Below, in pieces: positions 7,317 to 13,788 of a DNA stretch of 19,928 nt. Each line of letters opens with the position of its first letter. Within the stretch, counting starts at the first letter, position 1. Below the pieces are notes generated by a model. That model had not been told where the DNA came from, did not search any database, and saw only the letters and a program-made list of their open reading frames with translations. Source of the DNA: Candidatus Margulisiibacteriota bacterium (GTDB lineage Bacteria > Margulisbacteria > Termititenacia > Termititenacales > Termititenacaceae); contig JAITIS010000123.1 in the NCBI GenBank assembly GCA_031279305.1, forward strand, positions 1 to 19,928, given 5' to 3'. A program made the translations under genes and the position numbers.

Positions 7317-7852
7317 TAGATCTCCCGAATTTCCGCCTCTTTGTGCTTGAGCAGTTCGTCTATTCTGGCGTTGTGTTGATCGGTGATTTTTTGCGCCCGA
7401 TCCTGCAGGCCTTTTAACTCATCCTGCGCGGCGCCGGATTTTTTCGCGTCGTCCAGAAAATCCCGGCGCAGATTGCGGATAGCCACCCGGCCGTCTTCCG
7501 CCGCGCTTTTGGCGATTTTTTCCAGCTCCCGGCGCCGTTCCTCGGTCAGCTCCGGCAGCCGCAGATAGATAACCGCGCCCTCGCTTCTGGGTGTCAGCCC
7601 CAGCTCGGACTGGGCAATGGCTTTCTCGATGGCCTGCACGCTGCTCCTGTCATAAGGCGTGATACTGATGACTTTGCTTTCTGGAATATTGATGCCGGCG
7701 ATAGTTTTGAGCGGCATTTTTTGGCCGTAAACTTCGACCAGCACATTTTCGACTAGTCCGGGATTGGCGCGCCCGGTGCGGATACCGGAAAAATTTTTTT
7801 TGAGATTCTCGATGGCTTTATCCATTTTTACGCTTAATTCTTGTTCCTGCAT
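7316..7852 (-). CDS. frr: Ribosome recycling factor
   Basis: This 178-residue cytoplasmic factor splits post-termination ribosomes together with EF-G. The sequence aligns along its length with the family: IRTGRANPGLVENVLVEVYG, then PLKTIAGINIPE, AIEKAIAQSELGL, LPELTEERRRELEKIAK and VAIRNLRRD, ending in a helical DELLKHKEAEIREI. Length is a little below the usual 185 residues. AGGAGGG upstream of the ATG is a strong ribosome binding site. It follows pyrH by nine bases and overlaps uppS by one, in the standard pyrH-frr-uppS order. Confidence 0.96.
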   Translation of the reverse strand: MQEQELSVKMDKAIENLKKNFSGIRTGRANPGLVENVLVEVYGQKMPLKTIAGINIPESKVISITPYDRSSVQAIEKAIAQSELGLTPRSEGAVIYLRLPELTEERRRELEKIAKSAAEDGRVAIRNLRRDFLDDAKKSGAAQDELKGLQDRAQKITDQHNARIDELLKHKEAEIREI

Positions 7853-7861
7853 TTTACCCTC

Positions 7862-8488
7862 CTAATTTAACGCCGTGCCGATATTCTCGCCTTTGATTAG
7901 CTTCATAAGGCTGCCCGGCTCGTGCTTAAAAAGAACAACCGGAATATTATTGTCCCGGCACAGGGCCAGAGCCGAAGCGTCCAGCGCGGCGCCGGAGGCA
8001 TTCAGCACGCCCTTGAAAATAATTTCGGCTTTGATCTCCGCCGCGCGCAGAGCAGCCGCGGTGTCCGTCGTAAAAAATGGATTGCCCGTGCCGCCGGAAA
8101 AGATCACCGCCCGGCCTTTGTTCAGATGCTGCAGGGCTTTTTTACGGATATAACCTTCGGCCACAGAGTCCATAAATATGGCGGTCTGGAGCCGCGCGGC
8201 AAAACCTTGTTTTTCCAACGCGTCGTGCAGAGCCACGCCGTTCATTATAGTGGCCAGCATACCGATGTAGTCGCCGGTTACTCTGTCCATACCATTGGCC
8301 GCCGCCGAGGCTCCGCGGAAAATATTGCCGCCGCCCAAAACCACGCCGGTTTCCACACCGAGATCGATCACTTCACCGATCTCTTTGGCTAGGTTTTCCA
8401 CCGCCGCCGGCTCAATGCCGGAGTCCCGGTTCCCGACCAAAATATCGCCGCTTAATTTCAGCAAAACCCGCTTGTATTTGGCAAACAT
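7862..8488 (-). CDS. pyrH: UMP kinase with a large internal deletion
   Basis: PyrH phosphorylates UMP to UDP using ATP in the cytoplasm. The N-terminal two thirds are typical: YKRVLLKLSGD (5-15), GVVLGGGNIFRG (48-59), MDRVTGDYIGMLATIMNG and GTGNPFFTTDTAAALRA (133-149). The C-terminal part (ALCRDNNIPVVLF, then the PGSLMKLIKGENIGT segment) is also typical. Between Lys159-Gly160 and Ala167-Leu-Asp170 there are only six residues, where E. coli PyrH has 33. The lost part includes the DGVFTADP loop that contacts nucleotide. The total is 208 residues against about 240 normally. The frame is continuous, with AAAGGAG upstream. Its position in the pyrH-frr-uppS cluster supports the identity; activity is uncertain. 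Confidence 0.85.
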   Translation of the reverse strand: MFAKYKRVLLKLSGDILVGNRDSGIEPAAVENLAKEIGEVIDLGVETGVVLGGGNIFRGASAAANGMDRVTGDYIGMLATIMNGVALHDALEKQGFAARLQTAIFMDSVAEGYIRKKALQHLNKGRAVIFSGGTGNPFFTTDTAAALRAAEIKAEIIFKGVLNASGAALDASALALCRDNNIPVVLFKHEPGSLMKLIKGENIGTALN

Positions 8489-8498
8489 AAAACTCCTT

Positions 8499-9509
8499 TT
8501 ACCGATATTCGGCCAAAGCCTTAATATCCCGCATCAGCGCAGAAAATAATTTCGGCTTCAGGCACTGGCCGCCGTCACAGGCCGCTTTCTCTGGATTGCT
8601 GTGTACTTCGATAATCAGACCGTCCGCGCCGGAGACAACAGCCGCTTTGCTCATTGCCGGCACATAGTCCCAGTGCCCGACCGCGTGCGACGGGTCGATG
8701 ATAATCGGTAGGTGGGACATTTTTTTGATAACCGGCACCGCCGAGAGATCCAGCGTATTGCGCGTGTATTTCTCGATCGTGCGGATGCCGCGCTCGCAGA
8801 GGATAACTTTAGAATTGCCGCCCGCCAAAATGTACTCGGCGGACATCAGCCACTCCTCGATAGTCGCGGACAGCCCGCGCTTCAGCAGAACTGGTTTGTC
8901 AATCCGCCCTAGCTCTTTGAGCAGGGAAAAATTCTGCATATTGCGCGCGCCGATCTGAATAATGTCCACCGGATACCGCAAAAACAACGGCAGATCTTTG
9001 GCGTCCATCAGCTCAGACACCACTGGCAGGCCGGTTTTCTCTCTGGCTCTGGCCAGCAGTTTCAGACCTTCCTCACCCAGCCCTTGAAAAGCGTAGGGTG
9101 AAGTGCGCGGTTTCCACGCCCCGCCGCGCAGAACAGCGGCTCCGGCGGATTTGACTGCTTCAGCCACCTCGATCAAAATTTCCCAGTTCTCTACCGTGCA
9201 GGGGCCGGCCATCACGACCGGCGTATTTTTGCCGCCGATTTTGAGACCGTTTTCCAAAACAATCACTGTGTCGTCAGGATGCATCTCGCGCGCGGCTCTT
9301 TTGTAAGGCTTGGACACCTCGATGATTTCATCGACTTCCGGCATATTCTCGACCAGACTGCGGTCGATCTTAGTTTTGTCGCCGATTAAGCCGATGACCG
9401 TACGCTCCTCGCCTTTGCTGACCTGAGTTTTTAAGCCGGCAGCCTCGACAAACTCGACAATTTTTTTGATCTGCTCCGCACCGCAGGTATGGCGCATTAC
9501 AATGATCAT
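8499..9509 (-). CDS. aroF: DAHP synthase, type I-beta with N-terminal ferredoxin-like regulatory domain
   Basis: This 336-residue enzyme condenses PEP and erythrose 4-phosphate, the first step of the shikimate pathway. Residues 1-70 form the ferredoxin-like domain that in Thermotoga DAHP synthase mediates feedback inhibition by Tyr or Phe. The barrel follows: VVMAGPCTVEN with the metal Cys, LRGGAWKPRTSPYAFQGLG, DIIQIGARNMQNF, VLLKRGLSATIEEWL, IIDPSHAVGH and IIEVHSNPE, ending DGGQCL. These supply the expected metal Cys/His/Glu/Asp set. The start carries the context AAAGGAGCCAAAATG. It lies between aroH and pyrH with gaps of 10 bases, so aromatic genes lead the block. The symbol aroF is also used for other DAHP synthase types. 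Confidence 0.93.
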   Translation of the reverse strand: MIIVMRHTCGAEQIKKIVEFVEAAGLKTQVSKGEERTVIGLIGDKTKIDRSLVENMPEVDEIIEVSKPYKRAAREMHPDDTVIVLENGLKIGGKNTPVVMAGPCTVENWEILIEVAEAVKSAGAAVLRGGAWKPRTSPYAFQGLGEEGLKLLARAREKTGLPVVSELMDAKDLPLFLRYPVDIIQIGARNMQNFSLLKELGRIDKPVLLKRGLSATIEEWLMSAEYILAGGNSKVILCERGIRTIEKYTRNTLDLSAVPVIKKMSHLPIIIDPSHAVGHWDYVPAMSKAAVVSGADGLIIEVHSNPEKAACDGGQCLKPKLFSALMRDIKALAEYR

Positions 9510-9519
9510 TTTGGCTCCT

Positions 9520-9885
9520 TTATTGCTCCACCAAATCCGGCCTAAGCAGCGTCGCGCCGCGCAGGTATTGATGTTTGATTTTATGCTGGGCTTTCCGGGT
9601 GTTATAGGTCAAAAGCACCCGAATACACTGGCGCAAAGAACTCGGCACATCCAGCTCATACGTACAGAGCATCGGCACATAAGTCCAGCCCATCTTGCGC
9701 GCGGCTGCCGCGGGAAACTGCGCGTTCAAATCCACGGTCACGGAAAAATAAGCGCTGACAATGTCCTTAATCCGGATTTTATTTTCCCGGATAATTTTCT
9801 GCAAAACCTCGGTCGTGGCTTCCTCTATCTCCCGCGCCGTATTATTGGCGACCGTGGTGGCTCCGCGCACCGCCCGGCATTCCAT
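9520..9885 (-). CDS. aroH: Chorismate mutase, AroH type
   Basis: This 121-residue monofunctional chorismate mutase converts chorismate to prephenate for Tyr and Phe synthesis. It follows the Bacillus subtilis AroH fold by sequence: RAVRGATT with Arg7, FPAAAARKMGW with Phe57, CTYELDV with Cys74 and Glu77, CIRVLLTYNT with Arg89, and YLRGATLLRPDL with Tyr107. These match the known active-site residues within one position. No Shine-Dalgarno sequence is visible; the ATG is one base after the stop of the preceding outer-membrane protein gene, so translation probably depends on re-initiation. It sits directly before the DAHP synthase, giving a two-gene aromatic unit. Confidence 0.94.
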   Translation of the reverse strand: MECRAVRGATTVANNTAREIEEATTEVLQKIIRENKIRIKDIVSAYFSVTVDLNAQFPAAAARKMGWTYVPMLCTYELDVPSSLRQCIRVLLTYNTRKAQHKIKHQYLRGATLLRPDLVEQ

Positions 9886-9886
9886 A

Positions 9887-10444
9887 CTAGAAACTCACGC
9901 CCAGCGCAATCTGCGCGTCGTAGACACTGCCCAAATCCAGCGCGCCTGGGATAAAAATATGCTGGACGCCCAACGCCGGCTCGATAAACAGAGGCCCTAA
10001 ATAATTCGGAAAACCTAATAGCGCGTACGAACCCTGCACGGCGCGCCTGCCGTCAAAAGCCTGCCCGGAGCCGAACAAGCGGGCTGTGCCGTCCACCTCG
10101 ATAAAGCCGGTCTGCGTGCCGGCGTGAATAGTCGGATAAGCGAAAATACCCAGCACCGGGATAACGTTTAGGCCGGGAATATAAAATTTAACATAGCCGC
10201 CCGCTCTGCTCAGGGAAGTTTTAGCCTCTCCGTCATAATTCGTGCCAGAATAAGCGCCTTTGCTTTCAATAGACGATATGGTGTGAACAGAGCCTTCCAG
10301 TCCTGCTTCCAACAGCACGGGCACCACCTGCACGCCCAGTCCCAGACCAAAACCGTAGCCCAGCGCACCGGCCTGTCCCTGCAGGCGCAGCGCGGCGGAA
10401 CCCAGAGAAACCAGCGCCAGAAAAAGCAAAGTTATTTTGCGCAT
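9887..10444 (-). CDS. Predicted outer-membrane beta-barrel protein
   Basis: This 185-residue protein has an N-terminal signal peptide (MRKITLLFLALVSLGSAA, cleavage probably near 18-25). The rest is rich in Gly, aromatic and alternating polar/nonpolar residues, for example YGFGLGLGVQVVPVLLEAG, GGYVKFYIPG and DAQIALGVSF. It ends in Phe, as outer-membrane barrels do. No family could be named. The start has a strong AGGAGG. It is the first gene of the long minus-strand block, one base before aroH, which is an unexpected partner. It is divergent from the zinc operon with only 81 bases between them, so shared regulation is possible but unproven. Confidence 0.7.
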   Translation of the reverse strand: MRKITLLFLALVSLGSAALRLQGQAGALGYGFGLGLGVQVVPVLLEAGLEGSVHTISSIESKGAYSGTNYDGEAKTSLSRAGGYVKFYIPGLNVIPVLGIFAYPTIHAGTQTGFIEVDGTARLFGSGQAFDGRRAVQGSYALLGFPNYLGPLFIEPALGVQHIFIPGALDLGSVYDAQIALGVSF

Positions 10445-10461
10445 AATTGCCTCCTAGAAAT

Positions 10462-10480
10462 TAAGGAATATATTACCTTA
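10462..10480. repeat. Near-perfect inverted repeat in the leader of the outer-membrane protein gene
   Basis: TAAGG (10462-10466) and CCTTA (10476-10480) flank AATATATT, itself a palindrome, with one extra A. It lies between the candidate -10 and the AGGAGG of the outer-membrane protein gene. It could be an operator or a weak mRNA hairpin. It does not resemble the GTTAT/ATAAC repeat on the zinc side. Confidence 0.35.
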
Positions 10481-10490
10481 TAAATCAAAA

Positions 10491-10496
10491 ATTATA
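10491..10496 (-). promoter_or_regulatory. Candidate -10 for the outer-membrane protein/aroH block
   Basis: TATAAT on the minus strand is a perfect -10 hexamer about 46 bases before the start at 10444. No good -35 is found at 16-19 bases. The region is AT-rich, so a chance match is possible. Confidence 0.35.
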
Positions 10497-10508
10497 AATG
10501 GCGGCTTG

Positions 10509-10523
10509 TGTTATACTGATAAC
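10509..10523 (+). promoter_or_regulatory. Extended -10 of the zinc operon with overlapping Zur-like palindrome
   Basis: TG-T-TATACT (10509-10517) is an extended -10. The same bases form GTTAT-actg-ATAAC (10510-10523), a perfect 5-bp inverted repeat with a 4-base spacer. It resembles the centre of the known gammaproteobacterial Zur box (TGTTATAnTATAACA) but has one extra central base. A regulator bound here would block the -10 directly. Assignment to Zur is inference from the neighbouring zinc genes. Confidence 0.45.
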
Positions 10524-10525
10524 CA

Positions 10526-10846
10526 ATGTTAAGGACTGAAAAGCGCTTTATAGAAAATCTGGCGCCGGCGGTTTTGCTTGTTTGTTTCACTGTGTTTACG
10601 CTTGGCACAGCTTTTAATTTGAGTCATTTTAAGCACGAGCATAACCGCCACGGCGCGGGCGGCGTTTGCACAGAATGCGCTCGAATACAGGCACTGCAAA
10701 ATCTAAGCCAGACGCATTTCCCGAACGCCGTCCCGACCCTGCTCGCAAATCCGGTCTGGCAGATTATTCTAGCCGGACACAAACTGATCTCTCAGGATCT
10801 GCCGAATGCCACGCCAGTTTCCCGGAAAATACGCCTCAATAATTGA
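10526..10846 (+). CDS. Small membrane protein of zinc ABC operon with His/Cys cluster
   Basis: This 106-residue protein has one clear membrane segment at about 12-31, a second weak hydrophobic stretch at about 72-84, and between them a metal-ligand-rich region. That region holds HFKHEHNRHGAGGVCTEC (34-51), with four His and a CxxC, followed by ARIQALQNL. It ends VSRKIRLNN. From memory, small proteins with CxxCxxIQ..ENLL after a first helix and a KVRLNN-like tail occur beside zinc ABC transporters in Clostridia; this is recall, not a search. A role in handling periplasmic zinc is inferred. No Shine-Dalgarno sequence is present. The ATG lies eight bases after the -10, so the mRNA is probably leaderless. 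Confidence 0.72.
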   Translation: MLRTEKRFIENLAPAVLLVCFTVFTLGTAFNLSHFKHEHNRHGAGGVCTECARIQALQNLSQTHFPNAVPTLLANPVWQIILAGHKLISQDLPNATPVSRKIRLNN

Positions 10847-10897
10847 ATTTAGAAATTTCCGCCAGCAACTCCCCGTATTTTTTAAGGAGGCGTTTTA

Positions 10898-11830
10898 ATG
10901 AAACGTTTTATTTTCTTGTTAGGCATACTTTTGATTTTGGCCGGCTGCGCGCCGGACAATCCGCGCAAAACGGAGGACAAATTAAATATCGTCACGGTTA
11001 TTTTTCCGGCCTATGATTTCGCCCGCAATATCGCCGGAGATCAGGCCGCTGTCTCTATGCTGTTAAAACCGGGCGCGGAGAGCCACTCTTACGAGCCCAC
11101 GCCGCAGGACATACTCAAAATAAAAAACTGCGACGTATTCATATACACCGGCGGCGAATCCGACGAATGGGTAAATAGAATTCTGGCGTCGTTAGACACC
11201 GGCAGAATAAAAATCATCAGAATGCTGGACTGTGTGCCGGCATTCACCGAAGAATTGGTCGAAGGTATGCAGGCTGAAGAAACAGCGGAGAGCAAAGAAC
11301 CGGAATATGATGAACACGTCTGGACGGCGCCGCAAAACGCCGCGCGCATTGTCCAAAAAATAACCGATGCTCTCTGCGCGGTTGACGCGCCCAACGCGGC
11401 GGTCTACCGGCAAAACAACGCGGCCTATCTGGCCAAGCTGGACGCTCTGGACAATGACGTCAGGCAAGTCATCCAAAAGGCTAAAAATAAAACGCTGGTT
11501 TTCGGCGACCGTTTCCCTTTCCGCTATTTTACAGAAAGTTACGGACTAAAATATTTTGCGGCTTTCCCCGGCTGTGCCGCCGAGACCGAAGCCAATGCCG
11601 CGACGGTAAAATTTTTGATCGACAAAGTGCGTGCCGAGAAAATACCGGTGGTCCTGCACATCGAGTTTTCCGATCGCAAAATGGCTCGGACGATCAGCGA
11701 GGCCACGGGCGCACAGGTGCGCCAGCTCAATGCCGTGCACAATATTTCGCGCGCGGATTTTCAAAAAGGGCTTGGCTATCTTGAGCTGATGCGCCAAAAT
11801 ATCGAAGTATTGAAAGAGGCTTTGTTGTAA
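10898..11830 (+). CDS. znuA: Zinc ABC transporter substrate-binding lipoprotein
   Basis: This 310-residue protein is a cluster A-I metal-binding protein delivering zinc (or manganese) to ZnuBC. It begins with a lipoprotein signal, lipobox LAGC with Cys17. Likely ligands are His63 (ESHSYEPTP), His140 (EHVW) and His254 (LHIEFSD). The position often holding the third His (HDAFGYF in TroA-like proteins) is instead GDRFPFRYF with Asp204, a form I associate with clostridial zinc-binding proteins. The flexible loop at 115-139 is acidic rather than His-rich. The start has a strong AAGGAGG. The stop overlaps the start of znuC (TAATG). Zinc is favoured by the accessory genes, but metal identity is not proven. 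Confidence 0.9.
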   Translation: MKRFIFLLGILLILAGCAPDNPRKTEDKLNIVTVIFPAYDFARNIAGDQAAVSMLLKPGAESHSYEPTPQDILKIKNCDVFIYTGGESDEWVNRILASLDTGRIKIIRMLDCVPAFTEELVEGMQAEETAESKEPEYDEHVWTAPQNAARIVQKITDALCAVDAPNAAVYRQNNAAYLAKLDALDNDVRQVIQKAKNKTLVFGDRFPFRYFTESYGLKYFAAFPGCAAETEANAATVKFLIDKVRAEKIPVVLHIEFSDRKMARTISEATGAQVRQLNAVHNISRADFQKGLGYLELMRQNIEVLKEALL

Positions 11831-12528
11831 TGCTTGTCTTTGCCTGCCAGAACACTTCCTTTGCTTACGAAAACCGCACTGTATTAAGCGGCTTGAATTT
11901 CCGCGTGCAAAGCGGTGATTATCTGTGCGTCATAGGCGAAAATGGATCCGGCAAGAGCACCCTGCTCAAAGGCCTGCTAAATCTGGAGCCGGTCAAAAGC
12001 GGCAGGATCATCCGCGGACTGCCTGCCGGGGAACTGGGTTATCTGCCCCAGACTTCCGCGGCGCAAAAAGATTTCCCGGCCAGCGTCTATGAGGCGGCGC
12101 TCTCCGGGCGGCTGGGACGGCGCGGCTTCCGGCCTTTCTACAGCAGAGCGGATAAAAACGCCGCCCAAGAATGTCTGCAAAAAGTAAATCTCTGGCCCCT
12201 GCGCCGCCGGTGTTTTCGCGAGCTGTCCGGCGGCCAGCAAAGACGCGCGCTCCTAGCCAGAGCGCTGTGCGCCGCCGGGAGCTGTCTGGTATTAGACGAA
12301 CCGGAGGCGGGGCTTGACCGGAAATCCGCCGCAGAAATGCGCCGTCTGCTAAAACGCTTAAATCAAGCCGGCCTGACTATTATTATGGCTTCCCACGACC
12401 TTAATTATGCGCTCAAAGAAGCCGGCCAGATTTTGCATTTGCAGAATAGACAGCTATTTTACGGAGCCGCCGGAGATTATCCGCGCTCCCGCCCTGGCCG
12501 GAAACTGCGGGGAGGAAAAAATGTTTAG
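11830..12528 (+). CDS. znuC: Zinc ABC transporter ATP-binding protein
   Basis: This 232-residue ATPase powers metal import on the cytoplasmic face of ZnuB. Walker A is GENGSGKST (36-44), the Q-loop Gln is in YLPQTS (71-76), the ABC signature is LSGGQ (132-136), Walker B is CLVLDEP (152-158) and the H-loop is SHD with His189. It is coupled to znuA by a one-base overlap and overlaps znuB by eight bases. The C terminus after residue 210 is short, basic and lacks the zinc-sensing extension seen in E. coli ZnuC. Confidence 0.93.
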   Translation: MLVFACQNTSFAYENRTVLSGLNFRVQSGDYLCVIGENGSGKSTLLKGLLNLEPVKSGRIIRGLPAGELGYLPQTSAAQKDFPASVYEAALSGRLGRRGFRPFYSRADKNAAQECLQKVNLWPLRRRCFRELSGGQQRRALLARALCAAGSCLVLDEPEAGLDRKSAAEMRRLLKRLNQAGLTIIMASHDLNYALKEAGQILHLQNRQLFYGAAGDYPRSRPGRKLRGGKNV

Positions 12529-13348
12529 CCTGCTGGCTGAAATGTTTTCCTACGCTTTCTTGACGCGCGCGGTCATCGTCGGTCTGCTGGTGTCCCTGTG
12601 CGCGGCGCTTTTAGGCGTCAGTCTGGTGCTCAAGCGTTACTCAATGATCGGCGCCGGGCTGTCCAATGTCGGTTTCGGCGCGCTGGCTGTGGCCGCGGCA
12701 TTTAACGCCGCGCCGTTAATGATCTCCATCCCGGTCGTGGTGCTGGCGGCTTTTCTGCTCCTGCGTTTGAATGAACGCAGCCGGATCAAAGGCGACGCGG
12801 CTATCGCGCTCATCTCCACCAGCGCACTGGCCATAGGCGTGGCGGTTGTTTCCGCCACCACCGGGATGAACACCGATGTCTGCAATTATATGTTCGGCAG
12901 CATACTGGCGATGAGCCAGAGCGACGTGCGCTTAAGCATCGCGCTGGCTTCCGGCGTGTTTTTGCTTTTTATTTTGTTTTACCGCCAGATTTTTGCGGTC
13001 ACTTTTGACGAGGCTTTTGCCCGTGCCACCGGTGTAAACGCCAGCCTGTACAATTCGCTGTTAGCCGTGCTGACCGCGGTTACTATAGCGCTGGGGATGC
13101 GGATGATGGGCGCGCTGCTTATTTCCAGCTTGATAATTTTTCCGGCGTTGACGGCGATGCGTCTCTGCAAACAATTTCGCACTGTGGCTGTCTGTTCGGC
13201 CATAATTTCCGTGGCGGGGTTTTTAAGCGGCATTATTTGTTCTTACGCATACGCCACGCCGACCGGAGCCAGCGTGGTCATCGCCAATATTCTGCTGTTT
13301 TTGCTGTTCTGGGCTGCCGGTCTGGCTAGAGAAAGGGGATTTTTTTGA
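12521..13348 (+). CDS. znuB: Zinc ABC transporter permease
   Basis: This 275-residue membrane protein has about eight or nine hydrophobic helices and the ABC-3 family sequence pattern: LVLKRYSMIGAGLSNVGFGA near 36-55, GDAAIALISTSALAIGV near 90-106, a TDVCNYMFGSIL loop, and MMGALLISSLIIFPALTA near 190-207. The start at 12521 is chosen because GGGGAGG precedes it and the upstream in-frame extension is a znuC shadow. It overlaps the znuC end by eight bases. Its stop overlaps the TTG start of the next gene, so all five genes of the locus are tightly joined. Confidence 0.92.
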   Translation: MFSLLAEMFSYAFLTRAVIVGLLVSLCAALLGVSLVLKRYSMIGAGLSNVGFGALAVAAAFNAAPLMISIPVVVLAAFLLLRLNERSRIKGDAAIALISTSALAIGVAVVSATTGMNTDVCNYMFGSILAMSQSDVRLSIALASGVFLLFILFYRQIFAVTFDEAFARATGVNASLYNSLLAVLTAVTIALGMRMMGALLISSLIIFPALTAMRLCKQFRTVAVCSAIISVAGFLSGIICSYAYATPTGASVVIANILLFLLFWAAGLARERGFF

Positions 13349-13764
13349 AAAAAATATTTTGCGGTCTGCTCATCCTATTCTGGTGTTTTGCTTACGGCGC
13401 GGACAAAAACGCGGTGGTTGAAATCAAGGAAAAACTTTTCGTCGCCCAGAGCAACGACATTTATCTGAACGCCAAAAATTATTTGGGACGCGCGATCAAA
13501 TACGAGGGAATTTTCAAAATATACGAAGCGCCGGACAGCGGCCAAAAATATTATTCTGTTATCCGCTACGGGCCGGGCTGCTGCGGCATAGACCTAAACG
13601 CCGGTTTTGAAGTGCGCTGGGACAAAGCCTACCCCGCGGAAGACGACTGGGTGGAAGTCACCGGCATTCTGGAGGAATACACTGAAGCGGACGGCAAATA
13701 TTTGCGGCTCGCGCTGTCCTCGCTCAAAGTTCTGCCCGTGAGAGGACAGGAGTATGTGCGGTAA
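13345..13764 (+). CDS. Secreted DUF1980-like protein linked to zinc transport
   Basis: This 139-residue protein starts at a TTG that overlaps the znuB stop (TTGA), with AAAGGGGA upstream. Residues 1-19 form a signal peptide (KKIFCGLLILFWCFAYGA). The mature part looks like the OB-fold C-terminal domain of TIGR03943/DUF1980 proteins: IKYEGIF, then SVIRYGPGCCGIDLNAGFEV with Cys79-Cys80, DWVEVTGILEEY and YLRLALSSLKVL. Such proteins are usually partnered with a DUF318-type permease; here the partner is the zinc ABC transporter. A metal-binding or chaperone role in the periplasm is inferred. The stop lies within an inverted repeat shared with the convergent gene. Confidence 0.75.
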   Translation: MKKIFCGLLILFWCFAYGADKNAVVEIKEKLFVAQSNDIYLNAKNYLGRAIKYEGIFKIYEAPDSGQKYYSVIRYGPGCCGIDLNAGFEVRWDKAYPAEDDWVEVTGILEEYTEADGKYLRLALSSLKVLPVRGQEYVR

Positions 13765-13788
13765 CGCCAGTCTTGAAAAATTACCGCA
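13757..13788. terminator. Inverted repeat containing both convergent stop codons
   Basis: TGCGGTAA (13757-13764) and TTACCGCA (13781-13788) are a perfect 8-bp inverted repeat with a 16-base loop. Each arm ends in the TAA stop of one of the two convergent genes, both preceded by the Arg codon CGG. A bidirectional terminator is plausible, but there is no T-run after the stem on either strand. Confidence 0.4.

Noticed and set aside
12407..12520. Upstream extension of znuB to 313 residues
   Set aside because: The added residues are a znuC shadow. The ATG at 12521 has a strong Shine-Dalgarno sequence and starts a normal permease.
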